Below are positions 38,854 to 48,375 of a DNA stretch of 64,000 nucleotides, piece after piece; the first letter of the stretch is position 1; every line of letters begins with the position of its first letter. Both the position numbers and the translations under genes were made by a program. Source of the DNA: Dehalococcoidia bacterium (GTDB lineage: Bacteria > Chloroflexota > Dehalococcoidia > Lucifugimonadales > Lucifugimonadaceae). The stretch covers positions 1-64,000 of the forward strand of contig JAPKCH010000006.1 of assembly GCA_026421185.1 (NCBI GenBank), written 5' to 3'. The notes beneath the pieces are model-generated. The model had not been told where the DNA came from and searched no databases. It saw nothing but the letters and a program-made list of their open reading frames with translations.

Positions 38854-40251
38854 CTACCCTCGTTCGGCTTTGTCGTACTCGGCGTAGATGTATGGGTGCT
38901 CGGTATCGTAGTGGGTGAGCGTGTCGGGATTGTCGATACGGCCACTTGGACGAACGTCGTTGCCTTTGATTCCGTTGACCTTATCGCCTAGATCGTGACG
39001 GCATGATTCGATCAGGCCGGTGAGCCGTGCTACAACATCGGGATGCTGGTCGAATACGTTCACGGTTTCACGGATATCAGCTCTTAAATCGTATAGCTCA
39101 TTGATCTCCTCATCGAGTTTGCGAACATGAAGCTTCCATCTGTCGTCACGTACCGCTTCGAGTGTGTTTCCGGCGTAGTAGAAAAATTCGCTGCGCGGCG
39201 ACTCGGTTGGTTCAGTCGCGAACATCAGGGGCGATACATCGACGGTGTCGGTAGTTCGATCCTGTGGAAGTTCAGCTCCTGTCAGGCCAGCAATAGTTCC
39301 GAAGAAATCGATCGAAGAAGTAAGCTCGTTTCGTACTTCGCCAGCTGGAATTTTTCCTGGCCAACGCATGATGCACGGAACGCGTTGACCGCCATCCCAT
39401 GTCTGTCCTTTTCGTCCACGAAGTGCTCCGTTGCTGCCGCCCTGATCCTGCAAACGAGATCCGTTGTCGCTGGTGAAAATCACGAGCGTATTCTCGTCGA
39501 GCCCCTGACGTTTGAGTTCGTCGAAAATAACTTCGGCAACCCAGTCGACGCCCGCAACACACGCTCCGTAGTCACCGTTTTCTGAGGCATTTACGAGATT
39601 TTCTGGTGCGTAGAGCGGAAGGTGCACATACATGTGTGCGAAGTACAGGAAGAAGGGGTTCTCTTTGTTGCCCCGAATGAACTTCACGGCTTCTTCTGCG
39701 TACCGTTCAGTGAGCGCACGAAGATCGGGTTGCTCTTGGATAACTTCAGCATCGCGAATCAACGGTAGCGGCGGGCGACTACGGAGTTTTTCGAGGCGAT
39801 CGTGATCGTCGATAGTTGGATCGTCGACTTGGCGTCCCATGTCGTTGCTGTAGGGCAGTCCAAAGTAGCTGTCGAATCCATGATTCGTCGGCAGGAATTC
39901 TTCTTGATCGCCTACGTGCCACTTACCAATGATTTTTGTTGAGTATCCAACGTCTTTTAGTGCACCAGCAATCGTAGTCTCATCTGGGTTGAGTCCGATG
40001 GCATCACCAGGGAACAGAACATGGAAACCATCGAATTCTCCAAAGCCAATTCGCTGCGCGTAACAACCTGTGAGGAGTGCTCCACGGGAAGGAGAGCAGA
40101 CGCCTGAGGCAACGTAGAAATCAGTAAATCTCACACCCTCGGCTGCCATATTGTCGAGCGCAGGGGTTTTGTTTATCTTGGATCCGTAAGAGCCTAGATC
40201 TCCGTATCCAAGATCGTCGCAATTGATTAGTACGATATTTGGCTGTGCCAT
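38854..40251 (-). CDS. sulfatase (Cys-type)
   Basis: NIVLINCDDLGYGDLGSYGS, CSPSRGALLTG FGly motif. Confidence 0.95.
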   Translation of the reverse strand: MAQPNIVLINCDDLGYGDLGSYGSKINKTPALDNMAAEGVRFTDFYVASGVCSPSRGALLTGCYAQRIGFGEFDGFHVLFPGDAIGLNPDETTIAGALKDVGYSTKIIGKWHVGDQEEFLPTNHGFDSYFGLPYSNDMGRQVDDPTIDDHDRLEKLRSRPPLPLIRDAEVIQEQPDLRALTERYAEEAVKFIRGNKENPFFLYFAHMYVHLPLYAPENLVNASENGDYGACVAGVDWVAEVIFDELKRQGLDENTLVIFTSDNGSRLQDQGGSNGALRGRKGQTWDGGQRVPCIMRWPGKIPAGEVRNELTSSIDFFGTIAGLTGAELPQDRTTDTVDVSPLMFATEPTESPRSEFFYYAGNTLEAVRDDRWKLHVRKLDEEINELYDLRADIRETVNVFDQHPDVVARLTGLIESCRHDLGDKVNGIKGNDVRPSGRIDNPDTLTHYDTEHPYIYAEYDKAERG

Positions 40252-40443
40252 TTGGCTCCCGTTTATATTTCACTGTTGCCCAGAAAACTTTAGACAGTGT
40301 GCACGTAAAAACAAGGCTAGAACAGTGATAGTGAAGTCATTTTTCGGGCAACCGATTGGAATCGGAAGTGGCAACTGAGATATGGTCTTGTTATATCGTC
40401 TCGTTAAATAGGACGGTTCTTGGAGCCGTTTGGAGTCTTATCA

Positions 40444-40791
40444 ATGCTGTTCTTCCTGCTCGCAAACCTGACCGATGATGGCCTACAGGCTTGCGTTGAA
40501 AACCCTGATGCGTTCGCTGAGGCGTGCGACAGCATCAATGTGCCTGGTGCACGTTTGCTTTCGAGATACGCCACGTTAGGCCAGTACGATTTCGTAGTTT
40601 TGGTGGAAGCTGATAGTGCCCAAACAATGTCACGGCTATCGGTGGTGCTTGGGGCGAATGCGCACGTTCACGTGGAGTCGATGCAGGCTATAACGGCTCA
40701 TCTGATGTCGGAGCGAGAAGAAAAACTCATTCACACAGGAAATCCAGCGAAAACTTCAGTTCCAGTAGAACCCGCCGAAGCGGCGAGTTAG
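40444..40791 (+). CDS. GYD domain-like protein
   Basis: MLFFLLANLTDDGLQ...ATLGQYDFVVLVEADS. Confidence 0.7.
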   Translation: MLFFLLANLTDDGLQACVENPDAFAEACDSINVPGARLLSRYATLGQYDFVVLVEADSAQTMSRLSVVLGANAHVHVESMQAITAHLMSEREEKLIHTGNPAKTSVPVEPAEAAS

Positions 40792-41117
40792 CTGGTTGGA
40801 ATGACGTATACGTGTGCGCTTCATTGACGACTGATTTCATATTAGTGCGGCGTTTTCTTGCAACAGCTGAGTGATTCGGACAAATCCTGAAATATTGCGT
40901 CCGATGCTCAAAACCTTCGAGTCGTTCGTCAATAGAATCATCATGCCATCGTCTTTACTGGTATTTATTTCCGGAATAGCTATGGTGCTTGAAGACATAT
41001 TTGTAACTATTGGGATTATCGGCACCGTGGCGACGATAGTCATAGGAGCAGGTGTGTTGAGTCCACGCATGCGCAAACAGGACGCCATTTGGCATCGCCA
41101 CTTCGTATAATCGTTAG

Positions 41118-42107
41118 ATGTTTATTGGCAATGTTGAAGTAAAAGGGCTGGCGCGACTGGCCCCAATGGCTGGAATTTCTAACGCTGCGTACCGCATGGT
41201 CGCCCGCGAATGCGGGAGTGCACTTACTACGAGCGAAGAGATAGATGCGACAGGTCTGACTCGCAAGAATACGAAGACCCGTTACGACATTGCAAAGTAC
41301 CTTCCTGAAGAGAAGCCAATTGCATTGCAGATTCTCGGATCCAATGCCGAGACACTAGTGCCTGGTGCACAGTGGCTGCAGGATCAGGGTGCCGACATCA
41401 TCGATCTGAACATGGGTTGCCCAGTTCAGAAGATCACGAAGACAGGTCGCGGCTCGGCGATGATGAAGGATGTGGCGAAGACCGCAAAAATCCTCGAAGC
41501 CATGCGTGCTGTACTTACTATCCCATTTACGATAAAAATTCGCAGCGGTTGGGATGAAGAGCACCTAAACGCAGTTGAAGTTGCGACGATGGCCGAAGAC
41601 ATTGGAGTGGATGCGATTACTGTTCACCCGCGAACTCGAACACAGCAGTTCACGGGGCTTTCCAAGTGGGACATGATTACCCAAGTCGTAGATGCAGTGA
41701 ATATTCCAATTACAGGCAACGGCGATGTGAAGTCGATGTCGGACGCACGACGTATGGCATCTGAAACGGGCGTTGAGTCGGTGATGATCGGCCGAGGCGC
41801 CATGGGCAAGCCTTGGGTGTTCGACGAGTCGTTTGAGGGGCTTTCAGACCAGGCCAAGTACGAATATCAGACGCGAGTCGTTAACCGCCACACTGAACTC
41901 ATAGTCGAGTTGTTCCCTGAGCACGTCGGTCTAATTCAGATGCAAAAGCACCTGTCGTGGTACGCCGGTGGCCGAGAACGAGTTCGTGCGTTCAGGGTCG
42001 AACTTTTTGGGGCGAATAGCTACGAAGAGACACGAGATGTGTTCGACCGCTATTGGGCGTCAGTCGATCCTTCGATTTCCGAACAGCCAAATATGGCTGC
42101 TGTTTAG
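41118..42107 (+). CDS. dusB: tRNA-dihydrouridine synthase
   Basis: LAPMAGISNAAYR, DIIDLNMGCPVQKITKTGRGSAMM, ITVHPRTRTQQFTG, GNGDV, IGRGAMGKPW. Confidence 0.95.
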   Translation: MFIGNVEVKGLARLAPMAGISNAAYRMVARECGSALTTSEEIDATGLTRKNTKTRYDIAKYLPEEKPIALQILGSNAETLVPGAQWLQDQGADIIDLNMGCPVQKITKTGRGSAMMKDVAKTAKILEAMRAVLTIPFTIKIRSGWDEEHLNAVEVATMAEDIGVDAITVHPRTRTQQFTGLSKWDMITQVVDAVNIPITGNGDVKSMSDARRMASETGVESVMIGRGAMGKPWVFDESFEGLSDQAKYEYQTRVVNRHTELIVELFPEHVGLIQMQKHLSWYAGGRERVRAFRVELFGANSYEETRDVFDRYWASVDPSISEQPNMAAV

Positions 42108-42348
42108 CTCGCGGCGCGTTTCGCTTGGCGACTGTTAGTCGCTAGAAATTCCATACGATTTGCACCATCAATAGTAGGATGATGATCAATGTGGTTGCGA
42201 CCGCCGGAACTGTTAAGTATCGTCACCAAAGCGCTAAGCTCCCACTATCGGCATACCAAGCGGAAACGCACGAATCACCTGCTGTAAATATTCGGTACTA
42301 ATCGTTTGTGAGCCATCAGCGTCGGCCAATAGCCCATTGCACTAGACG

Positions 42349-42407
42349 CGAGTTTGGTGCGCCCTGTGGGGATCGAATCCACGACCTGCGGATTAAAAGG
42401 CAGTGTC
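42349..42407 (-). repeat. 59-bp direct repeat copy A carrying a tRNA-Lys-like 3' half (tRNA-like part about 42355-42400)
   Basis: minus strand CTTTTAATCCGCAGGTCGTGGATTCGATCCCCACAGGGCGCACCA; 5' half does not pair; 56/59 match to copy B by eye. Confidence 0.8.
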
Positions 42408-42452
42408 ACACTACGATTCGGCTACCGATACTTACGTTCATAGGGCCTGAAT

Positions 42453-44237
42453 CTACAGCGAAGTCACCTGAGTCGACTCGTTCGGATCCTGACGATAACG
42501 GCCCGCTGTTGGCTGCGCTTCGCCACTATCATCCATGGACCAGAACACATTGTGATCCCAGTTTTCGTCGGATCGGTCAGGGAAGTCTTCACGGTAGTGG
42601 CTACCTCTGCTTTCAGTACGATGCAGAGCGGCTTTTGCCATTAAGTCGGCAGTAAATACCAGATTGTCAGTCTCGAGAACCCGGAGTAATTCATCACTAT
42701 TGGTGACCGCCACATCGCGTAACAGCTGTTTTCGTAGCGAGGAACACTCTGATTTCATATCTTCGAGTAGTTCTGCATCACGCACTGCAATCAAAGATTT
42801 ACCCGCTCGTATTTTGAGCGTCTTCCTGATCTCGAACCATGAGCCTTCGCCCGACCCGTGGCCAAATCCATTCATTCGGCTCATTGCTGGCTCAAGTGAG
42901 CTTTCAGTAAATTCCTTGTTCCCAGCACTACCAGCACGTTCTGCAGCCCGCTCCCCTGCTCTTTTGCCAAATACGTTGCATGCGGCGAGCATTCCTCCAC
43001 CGAGTCGATCTGCGCCATGAGGTCCTGCGATCGTTTCGCCAACAGCAAACAATCCCGGCACCGTCGATTCGCCGAATTCGTTGACTCGGATACCGCCGTT
43101 AATAGCGTGCGCCGAATGAGCAATTTCAAGTTGCTCGTCTATCAATTCGATCGTTGCGGGAGGTGGATGGTGCTGAGGTCGCGAGGGTTTTACTTTACTG
43201 AGATCGACTCTGCTAAAGTCGACGGTGATCGAATTGCGCTCACCGCCATTCCCGGCTCGAAGTTCGCACTGAATTGCGATATCGAGCCACTTAGAAATGT
43301 CCCTCGTGCTGTAGGGGTAGTGATGAGTGCGTTGCTCATAAACGTCCTCGACTCGGATCCCTGCTGGCAGATATTTACTGAGGAACTCCTCTCCAGCAGC
43401 ATTTCTAAGAACCGGATTGAGCGTCCACCAAGGTCCACCACCCATCGGTGGGGTACCTTTTACTTCCCTCACCATGTATTGCATAAATTCCAGATTGACG
43501 AGTTCGGCGCCCGCACGAAAAGCCATTGCGTAGCCGTCGCCAGTGATGTCGCCCGGCGTGTGGCTCAAAGGGAACATTTGGGCAGCGCCACCGGTCGCCA
43601 TTATCACCGCCGCAGCTCGATAAAATACGGTCGCTCCATCGCCATCGAGTCCTAGCGCGCCAGTGCATTCACCGTCATCGACTATTAGATCGACGATAGT
43701 GACGCCTTCATGCACTTCAGCGTTGTGTCGTCTCGCTTCAACCGCCAGCGATTCAACCATGTTGCCGGTATGTCCGCCGGATTTACTTGCCATCATTCCG
43801 TGGGCGCGTGGCTGCGACGCGAAGCACGAGTATCCCGAATAGTGTTTCCGCTTGCGCTCAGGGTCGGCGAGAAGTTCGAATCCCCATTTTTCAAGTTCGA
43901 GCAAACGCTCAGGCGATTCTTCAGAAAGTATCTTGGCCATCCGGGCATCCGCCATTCCGGCCGCAGCTGTCATGATGTCCTGATAGTGAACTTCAGGACT
44001 GTCCTCACTACCCCCACATCCATCTGCCGCCTGCCACGCCGATCCGACCCCGATGGAGTTCATACCTGGATAGTTTGTGGAGCCAGACTTCCCAAGTTTC
44101 TTCTTCAGCACCATCGTTACCGAAGCACCGTTCGCTGCAGATGCAAGGGCCGCTCGAGAAGCTGCGGCACCACCACCGATGACAAGCACATCTGTCACCT
44201 GAGTTCGAGCTGGCTCGATTCTAAAAGATGTTCTCAA
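42453..44237 (-). CDS. FAD-binding fumarate reductase/succinate dehydrogenase flavoprotein-type protein
   Basis: DVLVIGGGAAASRAALASAANGASVTMV, MATGGAAQMFPLSHTPGDITGDGYAMAFRAGAEL, GLFAVGETIAGPHGADRLGGGML. Confidence 0.9.
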   Translation of the reverse strand: MRTSFRIEPARTQVTDVLVIGGGAAASRAALASAANGASVTMVLKKKLGKSGSTNYPGMNSIGVGSAWQAADGCGGSEDSPEVHYQDIMTAAAGMADARMAKILSEESPERLLELEKWGFELLADPERKRKHYSGYSCFASQPRAHGMMASKSGGHTGNMVESLAVEARRHNAEVHEGVTIVDLIVDDGECTGALGLDGDGATVFYRAAAVIMATGGAAQMFPLSHTPGDITGDGYAMAFRAGAELVNLEFMQYMVREVKGTPPMGGGPWWTLNPVLRNAAGEEFLSKYLPAGIRVEDVYEQRTHHYPYSTRDISKWLDIAIQCELRAGNGGERNSITVDFSRVDLSKVKPSRPQHHPPPATIELIDEQLEIAHSAHAINGGIRVNEFGESTVPGLFAVGETIAGPHGADRLGGGMLAACNVFGKRAGERAAERAGSAGNKEFTESSLEPAMSRMNGFGHGSGEGSWFEIRKTLKIRAGKSLIAVRDAELLEDMKSECSSLRKQLLRDVAVTNSDELLRVLETDNLVFTADLMAKAALHRTESRGSHYREDFPDRSDENWDHNVFWSMDDSGEAQPTAGRYRQDPNESTQVTSL

Positions 44238-45460
44238 TTCGTAACCCCAGTAGCGATAGTGCCTGATTTTTCGAGCCGAAAAATATCGTTTTCAGATAAA
44301 CCGAGCTCAGAGAGGATTTCCGCCGTATCTTGCCCAATATCGGGTGCACCGCGTTTTACTACTCCAGGCGACATCCCCATCTTGACCGGCACTCCAACAT
44401 GATTGTGCACTGCACCCGACTGGGTCGTCGTTTCGACGATCATCCCATTGTGTTTAACTTGCGGCTGCTCAAGAGCCATTTTTGAATCGAGAATCGGAGC
44501 CGTCATAACATCAAATGACTCAAGGGCAGGAATCCACTCTTCGGCCGATTTCTCTGAAATCTGATTTTGAAGAAGATCATGAAGCTCGGCGGCGTGATAC
44601 GACAGATTTTCCTCGGAATCGAAGCGCTCATCCGTTGATAAATCTACGATTCCCAACGCCTCGCATAGGTTCGCCAGTGGATTCGCCTTGAACAAGGCTG
44701 TGACCACGATGTAGTCGGTCTTGGTTTTGTATATACCACCATCGAGTGGATTGGCTCCGTGCATTGGAGTTCCGGTGGGAAGAGGATTTGCAGCCCCAGC
44801 AACCTGCCACGCCTGCATCCACATCATTCCGTCGAGAAGAGAGACTTCGACGGTTTGGCCTTCCCCGGTCGATTCGCGTACAAATAATGCCATCAAAATC
44901 CCTTGAACTAGCAGATTTCCGGCGGTCATATCTGCGACGGGCAGTGGAAGCTTTCTCGGAACACCACTGGAATCTGCGTTGTTGTACATCGCTCCACTCA
45001 ACGCATCGGCTACCGTCTCGTGCCCCGGCTTGCGAGCCTCAGCCATCGGACCCGACGTTCCAAATCCAGTTCCTGTTGCGTAGATTATTCGCGGATTGCG
45101 TACTTTAAGTACTTCGTACCCAAGCCCAAGTGATTCCATGACACCCGGTCTGAAGTTATTCACAACTACGTCTGATTGGTCGGCAAGTCGGAGAATTAGA
45201 TCGATACCTTCTGCCGACTTCAAGTTCACTGCGAGTGAACGCTTGTTTCTATTCAGTGCTGCGTAACTCAGACCAACGCCGTCCTTGAACGGACCAAATG
45301 CCCTTGCCAGCTCGCCTGATCCGGGACGTTCGACCTTGATAACGTCTGCACCGTGATCAGCCAGCACCGCGGTTGCAGCGGGGCCCATGATGACCTGAGT
45401 GAAATCAAGAACTTTGATATTCGAAAGTGATCTGATAGCCATCATTAGGCGTCTTCCCAT
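44234..45460 (-). CDS. CaiB/BaiF family CoA transferase
   Basis: IKVLDFTQVIMGPAATAVLADHGADVIKVERPGSGE, NRNKRSLAVNLKS. Confidence 0.94.
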   Translation of the reverse strand: MGRRLMMAIRSLSNIKVLDFTQVIMGPAATAVLADHGADVIKVERPGSGELARAFGPFKDGVGLSYAALNRNKRSLAVNLKSAEGIDLILRLADQSDVVVNNFRPGVMESLGLGYEVLKVRNPRIIYATGTGFGTSGPMAEARKPGHETVADALSGAMYNNADSSGVPRKLPLPVADMTAGNLLVQGILMALFVRESTGEGQTVEVSLLDGMMWMQAWQVAGAANPLPTGTPMHGANPLDGGIYKTKTDYIVVTALFKANPLANLCEALGIVDLSTDERFDSEENLSYHAAELHDLLQNQISEKSAEEWIPALESFDVMTAPILDSKMALEQPQVKHNGMIVETTTQSGAVHNHVGVPVKMGMSPGVVKRGAPDIGQDTAEILSELGLSENDIFRLEKSGTIATGVTN

Positions 45461-46233
45461 TCAGGTATGCGTTTTTCAGAGAAAGCCTTAGGACCTTCGG
45501 TAAAATCGTTCGATGCTTTTAAGCGTTCGAACATGGAATACTCAGTATCCAGCACATCCCAATAGGGTTCGTCTCTGCCGAGAATTGCCGCCTGTTTCGC
45601 GGCCTGAAGGGCCTTTGGCGAGCATTCCAACATCTCGTCTGCCATGGCGATTGCAGATTTCATAAGCTCATCTGATGAAACAACCGTATTCACGATCCCA
45701 AACTCTTGGGCACGATCAGCCGAGATAAACGATCCGGTCAGTATCATCTCCATGGCAAGTTTCGTGGGGATGGCTCGGGCCAGACCTTGCACTCCGCCAC
45801 CATCTGCCATTAGGCCTCGTTTTGCTTCAGGCAATCCGAATCGAGATCTATCAGAAGCTATGACAACGTCGCACGCCATCGCCAGTTCAAGCCCGCCGCC
45901 CACCGCGTAGCCATCGACTGCGGCGATGACGGGTTTCCACAGACCAAATTTAGGATGATTAAAAGCGTCTTCACGAGTCTCTTCAAAATCTCGAATCGAA
46001 TCGGCGTTTTCGGTGCGCCACTTAAGGTCGTTTCCAGCGGAAAACGCCCGACCTCCAGTGCTGGTCAATATAGCGACCCAAATAGAAGGTGTATCTCGAA
46101 CAATTTTGAACGCATCCGACATCGCTTCAACAAGCGGTGGGTTCAGAGCGTTCATTGCCTTGGGACGGTTCAGCGTGATGGTCGCAAGATGTCCATCGAG
46201 ATCAAAATTTAGTACGTCGAACATTGTCACCAC
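45445..46233 (-). CDS. enoyl-CoA hydratase/isomerase family protein
   Basis: ATITLNRPKAMNALNPPLVE, GGRAFSAGNDLK, AVDGYAVGGGLELAMACDVVIAS. Confidence 0.94.
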   Translation of the reverse strand: MVTMFDVLNFDLDGHLATITLNRPKAMNALNPPLVEAMSDAFKIVRDTPSIWVAILTSTGGRAFSAGNDLKWRTENADSIRDFEETREDAFNHPKFGLWKPVIAAVDGYAVGGGLELAMACDVVIASDRSRFGLPEAKRGLMADGGGVQGLARAIPTKLAMEMILTGSFISADRAQEFGIVNTVVSSDELMKSAIAMADEMLECSPKALQAAKQAAILGRDEPYWDVLDTEYSMFERLKASNDFTEGPKAFSEKRIPEWEDA

Positions 46234-46422
46234 TCAATCTTTGGAAATTGCTTTCCGAAAAATTTCTCCAAAACAGGAATTCGGACATCACATTAGGCTA
46301 CATTCGCCGGGCAATCCGGCAAGGGCTGCTTCACGTAGATTCGGAACTAGAAATTCTACTCTCAGATTACGATAGTACCTACTTAGAGGGACTTCGATAC
46401 TCCTTGGAAATCACCAGAAAAA

Positions 46423-46448
46423 AAAGCCACCGGCATGCCGGTGGCTTT
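46423..46448. terminator. bidirectional intrinsic terminator candidate
   Basis: perfect palindrome AAAGCCACCGGCA/TGCCGGTGGCTTT flanked by A-run and T-run. Confidence 0.8.
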
Positions 46449-46464
46449 CTAATTCGAAAAAATT

Positions 46465-46523
46465 CGAGTTTGGTGCGCCCTGTGGGGATCGAATCCACGA
46501 CCCGCGAATTAAAAGGTAGTGTC
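46465..46523 (-). repeat. 59-bp direct repeat copy B carrying a tRNA-Lys-like 3' half (tRNA-like part about 46471-46516)
   Basis: same orientation as copy A with 3 mismatches seen by eye. Confidence 0.8.
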
Positions 46524-46549
46524 TCCGCCTTGGATCACCAGATCGACCG

Positions 46550-47499
46550 GATTTTGTCAGAACTCAGTGCTCCGGTCGAAACTAGATCGACCTGAATACA
46601 TCATCGGTCACTGTATTTAAGCTGAGAGCTCGGTCATTAGAGTTGACCATCTGTCGGTGAAAATCTTCCGTCGAACATCCGCCGGGACATGCTCATTTCC
46701 CGCTGACTGGACTCTCAAATAATTTCGTAGTTCGTCGAAAGCATTGCAGAGTCGGCTGGCGGGCTCGAACTTTGCGAAGCCGAGCATCGGGTAATAGCGC
46801 TGCTTTATCGATCTATGGTCTTGCTCGATACGATTATTCAAATACTGATTGTCCCGATGCAAGACCTTACGACCAACGATCCAACGGATTGCCTTTGTGT
46901 AAGCAGGATGTTTGTCTGTCGTCATCCGCAATGGCTTACGCCCTGCACTATCGATCAGACGGCGTAAGAAACGTCGCACAGCATGTTTGTCTCTGTGCTC
47001 ACTGAGCATGGAATCAAGCATATTTCCTTCTCGATCGATAGCGCGATAGAGGTAACGCCAATTGCCACTTACTTCGATATACGTCTCGTCCAGATACCAG
47101 GAACGACCGGCAATTCCACGCCGTTTCGCACGAAGATACTCACAGACCAACGGAGCAAATCGAAACTCCCATACTCGGATTGTTTCGTAGCTTAGTTCGA
47201 AACCTCGCTGCAACAGAAGTTCAGCAACATCGCGAAACCCGAGCTTGCATCTAAGTCGCCAGAGAACAGCGAGTAAGACGATGTCCGTCGGGAACTGGAG
47301 ATCATTGAACGGGGTACCTGAACGTTCGTTGAATCGCCTGTCGCAGTCTTGGCAATAGAAAGTTCGATAGCCAAGTGAGGTTCGATATTTTCTCTTCGAA
47401 ATGGACGTAGATAGGCAGTGTGGACAGGACATAAACAAGATTTCCTCAGCAAGTAAGGAATGATGCTATTCTGCCCCGACACCGAGTTCCGACAGAACC
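46550..47499 (-). mobile_element. IS6-family-like insertion sequence
   Basis: transposase ORF bounded by imperfect 20-bp terminal inverted repeats GATTTTGTCAGAACTCAGTG (46550-46569) and GGTTCTGTCGGAACTCGGTG (reverse complement of 47480-47499). Confidence 0.8.
46617..47438 (-). CDS. IS6 family transposase
   Basis: zinc-ribbon CPHC...CQDC, WYLDETYIEV, MTTDKHPAY, NRIEQDHRSIKQRYYPMLGF (DDE). Confidence 0.93.
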   Translation of the reverse strand: MFMSCPHCLSTSISKRKYRTSLGYRTFYCQDCDRRFNERSGTPFNDLQFPTDIVLLAVLWRLRCKLGFRDVAELLLQRGFELSYETIRVWEFRFAPLVCEYLRAKRRGIAGRSWYLDETYIEVSGNWRYLYRAIDREGNMLDSMLSEHRDKHAVRRFLRRLIDSAGRKPLRMTTDKHPAYTKAIRWIVGRKVLHRDNQYLNNRIEQDHRSIKQRYYPMLGFAKFEPASRLCNAFDELRNYLRVQSAGNEHVPADVRRKIFTDRWSTLMTELSA

Positions 47500-47524
47500 G
47501 TCATCGAGGAGTGAGTATCGCCAC

Positions 47525-47965
47525 TTACCCGTTCGGTACCCATTTCAGGACGTGCGTGGCAACTGCCACTACTTCACCCTTTTGGTTGACCACTTCGACC
47601 GCCGCAGATGACCGCCGGTGTTCTTTGTCGATTTCCGTTACTTCGTAGTTCACTGTGATCGTGTCGCCAAAGTAGACGGCACCGAGAAACCGCACGCGGT
47701 CATATCCGAGCGACACGGCGGTTTCATCCGGAGTTGGACGAGAGTGCTTCCTTAGAATCGCGGATGATGCAGTCGACATGTAACCGACTAGCAAAGCACC
47801 ATGCGCAATCCGGGCACCGTACCCGCTTTTGCGCATGTACTCCTCGTCAACGTGGTTCGGCGCGAAGTCGCCAGTGATACCAGCGAACCCATACACATCC
47901 GACTCACTAACAGTTTTCGAAAACGAGGCGCTTGCGCCAACATCAATCGGAAAGTTTTTTGTCAA
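47525..47965 (-). CDS. MaoC family dehydratase
   Basis: FAGITGDFAPNHVDEEYM, ARIAHGALLVGYMS hot-dog hydratase motif. Confidence 0.9.
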   Translation of the reverse strand: MTKNFPIDVGASASFSKTVSESDVYGFAGITGDFAPNHVDEEYMRKSGYGARIAHGALLVGYMSTASSAILRKHSRPTPDETAVSLGYDRVRFLGAVYFGDTITVNYEVTEIDKEHRRSSAAVEVVNQKGEVVAVATHVLKWVPNG

Positions 47966-47974
47966 TAGAAGTCC

Positions 47975-48193
47975 TCAACATTCAGTGAAAGAAAACGTAC
48001 CACGCGCACCTAAATAAACCTCGACCTCTCCTTCGCTAAGCTCATCCAATCGTGAGAATCCTGAATCTCGCATATCGTCTAGTGACGACGTTTCAGCGTA
48101 CTCAGGATGTGATCGTAAAAACCGCTCCCGCATGGAATCCGTATTACTGCTATTAATCTGCTCATACTTCGAGTTTTGGGCTTTCCCAGTCAA
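47975..48193 (-). pseudogene. truncated class V aminotransferase-like N-terminal remnant
   Basis: RERFLRSHPEYAETSSLDDMRDSGFSRLDELSEGEVEVYL resembles the N-terminus of class V PLP-dependent aminotransferases that normally continue with a YLDYTG-like motif; here replaced by GARGTFSFTEC-stop at about 48010. Confidence 0.55.
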
Positions 48194-48375
48194 GATATAT
48201 TCCGAGTATCTAAGTGCTAATTACACAATTTTGTAGTGCGGCGCGCTGGTGGGTTGGGCGTGTTCGATTAGGAATGTGGTGAACGCTCGACCCTGTTCCA
48301 GATCCCTCGACTGCGATGACTTCGCTCGGTAAGTTGATTAGTGGCAATGGGTCGTGAGTATCCAACATCGCGATT

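Noticed and set aside
42120-42240. Minus-strand hydrophobic peptide RYLTVPAVATTLIIILLLMVQIVWNF-stop preceded by an in-frame TGA
   Set aside because: TGA is not at a redox motif and no start or homology is visible; more likely a membrane-protein remnant than a Sec gene.
42308-42655. Plus-strand ORF 42308..42655 (MSHQRRPIAHCTRREFGAPCGDRIHDL...)
   Set aside because: It runs through the antisense of the tRNA-like repeat; a classic spurious tRNA-antisense ORF.
46224-46595. Plus-strand ORF 46224..46595
   Set aside because: Overlaps the terminator palindrome, the tRNA-like repeat and the IS end; not protein-like.
46542-47507. Target-site duplication around the IS6-like element
   Set aside because: Flanking 8-mers do not match; the ends are defined by the inverted repeats only.
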